Below are positions 22,912-25,344 of a stretch of 25,344 nt of DNA, piece by piece; position 1 is the stretch's first letter; every line of letters begins with the position of its first letter. Under the pieces are notes generated by a model. The model was not told the DNA's origin. It saw nothing but the letters and a program-made list of their open reading frames with translations, and did no database searches. The DNA comes from Thalassotalea_B sp049613795. GTDB taxonomy: Bacteria; Pseudomonadota; Gammaproteobacteria; Enterobacterales; Alteromonadaceae. The stretch lies in the NCBI GenBank assembly GCA_049613795.1, contig JBMZCX010000043.1, positions 1 through 25,344 on the forward strand, read 5' to 3'. A program made the position numbers and the translations under genes.

Positions 22912-24303
22912 CTATTCCTCATTTTCAATAGTGGCAAATGTTACCCTATTTCGACCATTTGACTTTGATTGATAAAGGGCTTTATCAGCACTGTCGATTA
23001 ATTGACTTAAGTTTGATGATTCATCGGCTTGGGCAATGCCAATCGAGGCAGTAATTCTGCCGTGAATGTCGGTCCAGCCCTCAATGGTCATCGTTTCTAT
23101 TTTATACAATAAAGATTCGGATACATGTTGAACACCTTCTTTGGTGGTATCGGTTAACAGAATAGCGAATTCTTCACCACCCAAGCGACCAACGATATCT
23201 GCAGCGCGTGTCGCCTCTTTAAGTACCGCGCCAATTTCGGTAAGTACTTGGTCTCCCATTAAATGACCTGCGGTGTCATTAATTTTTTTAAAATAATCAA
23301 TGTCAATCATTAATAACCACAGAGGAGAGTGTGTACGCTTCATTCTATCTATTTCATGTTCACCCACCTCCATAAACTTACGCCGATTAGGTAAGTTGGT
23401 TAGTTGATCAGTCATTGCTGCATTTTTAAGTAATGCTTCTAATTTTCGATGCTTTTGATCTATATTTTCATACATGGCTGCGGCAACACTAAGCATTAGT
23501 ATAATAATCCAGCATACAGCGACTACATATAAGCCAAATAAATTTTGCTCTGAGCTGGTGTTAAAGGACTTTATGACTAAAAATCCTAGAATGAAGGGTA
23601 CTAAGTAACCCACTAACGTTTGTAATCTAGCAATTTTACCACTTAAATTAGGGCTTAAAATAGCCTTTAACCCGCCAATGTTTGCCGTTAATGCAAGTGT
23701 TGAAATACTTAAAGCAAAGCCAAATGTAGTGGTTAATAACGACATTTTTCCATAAAAGCTATCGATGTTATAGGCATAACCTGTTAACGAAAACATTGGT
23801 ATAGCGAGTGCTGTAAAGGCTGTGGCTTGAGAGAGCTGTCGCCATTTTATATTTTTAAAAGCAATAGAAAAGCCGATGACGAGTAGCATGGCAGCGGAAT
23901 TTATCCCCATACTATTACTTTTTCCTAATTGAGTATCAGCAATAACCTGTGCATAAAAAGGGGTAGCTAAGTTCGATATTTTAGTGCCATAAATAAAATC
24001 GATAAGACAACTTGTTGCGAGTAAAATTCCTATAAAAGTGGTGATATAAGCATAGATACGATACTTTGCTTTTTTTGAAAAACACACCGAAAGTGCAATA
24101 AAAAAGATTGTCATGGCAGTTAAAGGGTGTGTTGCTTCACCATGTTTAATTGGACGATATAAAAATTCAATATGAGTGTAATAGCCGCATAAAACGATAA
24201 AACTAAAAGCTGCGCTTATTAAGCTTAAAGGAGCTGAAAGTGAAGAGAACTGTCTAATTAAACTATTAGTATTATTTTTGTGAGAGGATTCGGGTAACTG
24301 CAT
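22912..24303 (-). CDS. Membrane diguanylate cyclase (GGDEF)
   Basis: Makes cyclic di-GMP from GTP at the inner membrane. The N-terminal 280 residues hold about eight hydrophobic segments (for example 24-41, 62-76, 86-104, 135-150, 161-178, 187-206, 228-246, 257-278) and no recognisable ligand-binding signature, so the sensory part is an unclassified membrane domain. The catalytic domain begins near 296 (AMTDQLTNLPNRRKF) with DIDYFKKINDTAGHLMGDQVL and the active-site GGEEF at 375-379. The inhibitory I-site RAAD (366-369) stands five residues before it, so product inhibition is expected. The domain is complete and ends DKALYQSKSNGRNRV. It is divergent from the mutarotase gene. Confidence 0.94.
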   Translation of the reverse strand: MQLPESSHKNNTNSLIRQFSSLSAPLSLISAAFSFIVLCGYYTHIEFLYRPIKHGEATHPLTAMTIFFIALSVCFSKKAKYRIYAYITTFIGILLATSCLIDFIYGTKISNLATPFYAQVIADTQLGKSNSMGINSAAMLLVIGFSIAFKNIKWRQLSQATAFTALAIPMFSLTGYAYNIDSFYGKMSLLTTTFGFALSISTLALTANIGGLKAILSPNLSGKIARLQTLVGYLVPFILGFLVIKSFNTSSEQNLFGLYVVAVCWIIILMLSVAAAMYENIDQKHRKLEALLKNAAMTDQLTNLPNRRKFMEVGEHEIDRMKRTHSPLWLLMIDIDYFKKINDTAGHLMGDQVLTEIGAVLKEATRAADIVGRLGGEEFAILLTDTTKEGVQHVSESLLYKIETMTIEGWTDIHGRITASIGIAQADESSNLSQLIDSADKALYQSKSNGRNRVTFATIENEE

Positions 24304-24485
24304 TATTCATCCATACCTATATATTTTTATAAATGTCCTTTATTGTCAATAATAGACTAAATGTACAAAAAAATAACAAACTATTTAATACCAAATAATT
24401 GAAAGCAATCAAGAATGTTTTTACGCTTTCCTCCATAGAATATCTCCATTACACTGGCATCACTATTGATAAGCAAAGCAATTAA

Positions 24486-25344
24486 ATGAATAAAGAACTG
24501 CTACTTTCCAACGCGTTTGGTGAAATTTCTAAGGTAAATAAAGCTAAAGGGATTGATGTCATTACTATTGATCATCAGCATACTCAAGCTAGCGTTAGTT
24601 TATACGGCGGGCAAGTACTTACATGGCAGGTAAATGATCAACAGCCTGTTTTTTGGTTGAGTAAGGCTAGTTTGTATGAACAAGGAAAAGCTATTCGTGG
24701 TGGCATTCCGTTATGTTGGCCGTGGTTTGGCGCATATAAAGACGGTGGTAATCATGGTTTTGCTCGTCAAATACAATGGCAACTGGTAGAAAGCCAAATA
24801 ACTGAGGATAATGTTACTTTAGTGCTAACCGCCTCAGGAAGTGAATTATCCCCACTGTGGCCAAGCGCATTTAAGTTAACGCAAACATTAATTTTTTCAA
24901 CCTATTTTCAGCAACAGCTTACGATAACAAACCTTTCAGATCAAAGCGTTGAATATAGCAATGCATTACATAGTTATTTTCGGGTGAGTGATCCTAACAA
25001 GGTACATATCCCAACATTAACGGAGTGTTATTTTGACGATAAAATGTCGTTATTAAGCGAACAAAAAGACGAAATAGCCCATTGTATGGGACCTATCGAT
25101 CGTATATACCATAGCAATGGCGTCCAACAAATTAAGGACAAAGGCTGGCAACGAATAATAGAAATAGAGTCGTCAAATTGTCAGCAATGGGTACTTTGGA
25201 ATCCAGGTAAAGCAATTGCTGAAACCATGGCTGATGTGCATTCAGGAGGGGAGTCTGAGTATGTTTGTTTAGAAGCCGCGAACACTCAGTGGCAAACTAT
25301 TCCTGCTCAACAATCGATAACTATCGGCCAAAAAGTAACGGTTA
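24486..25344 (+). CDS. D-hexose-6-phosphate mutarotase (YeaD-like), cut by the right edge
   Basis: Aldose-1-epimerase-fold enzyme that interconverts the alpha and beta anomers of glucose-6-phosphate and related sugars. The frame is open from ATG 24486 to the last base (286 complete codons). E. coli YeaD has about 294, so only a few residues are missing. Family landmarks: YGGQVLTWQ, KAIRGGIPLCWPWFG (phosphate-binding arginine), HGFARQIQWQL, the catalytic His162 in NALHSYFRVSD, WVLWNPG, and the catalytic Glu263 in YVCLEAAN. No strong Shine-Dalgarno is seen before the ATG, but the N-terminus fits the family. Confidence 0.93.
   Translation, partial: MNKELLLSNAFGEISKVNKAKGIDVITIDHQHTQASVSLYGGQVLTWQVNDQQPVFWLSKASLYEQGKAIRGGIPLCWPWFGAYKDGGNHGFARQIQWQLVESQITEDNVTLVLTASGSELSPLWPSAFKLTQTLIFSTYFQQQLTITNLSDQSVEYSNALHSYFRVSDPNKVHIPTLTECYFDDKMSLLSEQKDEIAHCMGPIDRIYHSNGVQQIKDKGWQRIIEIESSNCQQWVLWNPGKAIAETMADVHSGGESEYVCLEAANTQWQTIPAQQSITIGQKVTV

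Noticed and set aside
1..25344. CRISPR arrays, tRNA or rRNA genes, insertion sequences, prophage or toxin-antitoxin modules
   Set aside because: I found no regular spaced repeats, tRNA-like folds, transposase or integrase motifs, or paired toxin genes on either strand.

Overview
The window looks like chromosomal DNA of an AT-rich marine gammaproteobacterium. The best guess is Alteromonadales, in the Colwellia/Thalassotalea neighbourhood. This rests on low-GC codon use, oversized Pst permeases, a PheA of the enteric type, DUF2058, the MsrPQ pair and a glucose-6-phosphate 1-epimerase. The genus is an inference from protein flavour, not a search result. There are no rRNA or tRNA genes, CRISPR arrays, insertion sequences or phage genes; this is mostly core chromosome with small lineage-specific additions.

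Layout. 1-3125: a possible 22-codon gene tail at the left edge, an RDD membrane protein (-), the protein AMPylator SelO (+), and a two-gene minus-strand unit encoding a CBS-pair protein and a DUF6868 membrane protein. 3305-11142: a phosphate island. A clear Pho box precedes pstC-pstA-pstB-phoU, followed by a DUF47 PhoU-like regulator and a Pit-type low-affinity phosphate transporter. The island ends in a structured repeat and a strong terminator. No pstS or phoBR is present. 11287-13002: a small orphan membrane protein, then pheA on the minus strand. The pheA leader carries a terminator hairpin and a competing pairing, the hallmark of attenuation. 13391-17222: an orphan 119-residue protein, then a tight four-gene unit: group II cysteine desulfurase, SufU-like protein, XdhC-like protein and MocA-like cytidylyltransferase. 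It reads as a kit for maturing the sulfurated, cytidylylated molybdenum cofactor of a molybdenum hydroxylase that is not in the window. 17342-20021: DUF2058 protein, membrane-anchored glutaredoxin-like protein, and msrP-msrQ (periplasmic methionine sulfoxide repair, itself a molybdoenzyme). 20189-22831: two adjacent exported amidohydrolases, the second lacking the metal-binding HxH. 22912-25344: a membrane diguanylate cyclase (-) and the nearly complete start of a hexose-6-phosphate mutarotase running off the right edge.

No wholly new system is evident. The most interesting points are the desulfurase-SufU-XdhC-MocA cassette, the catalytic/degenerate amidohydrolase pair, the pheA attenuator whose leader peptide lacks a normal start codon, the palindromes between pheA and the 119-residue orphan, and the 100-bp-period repeat after pitA.
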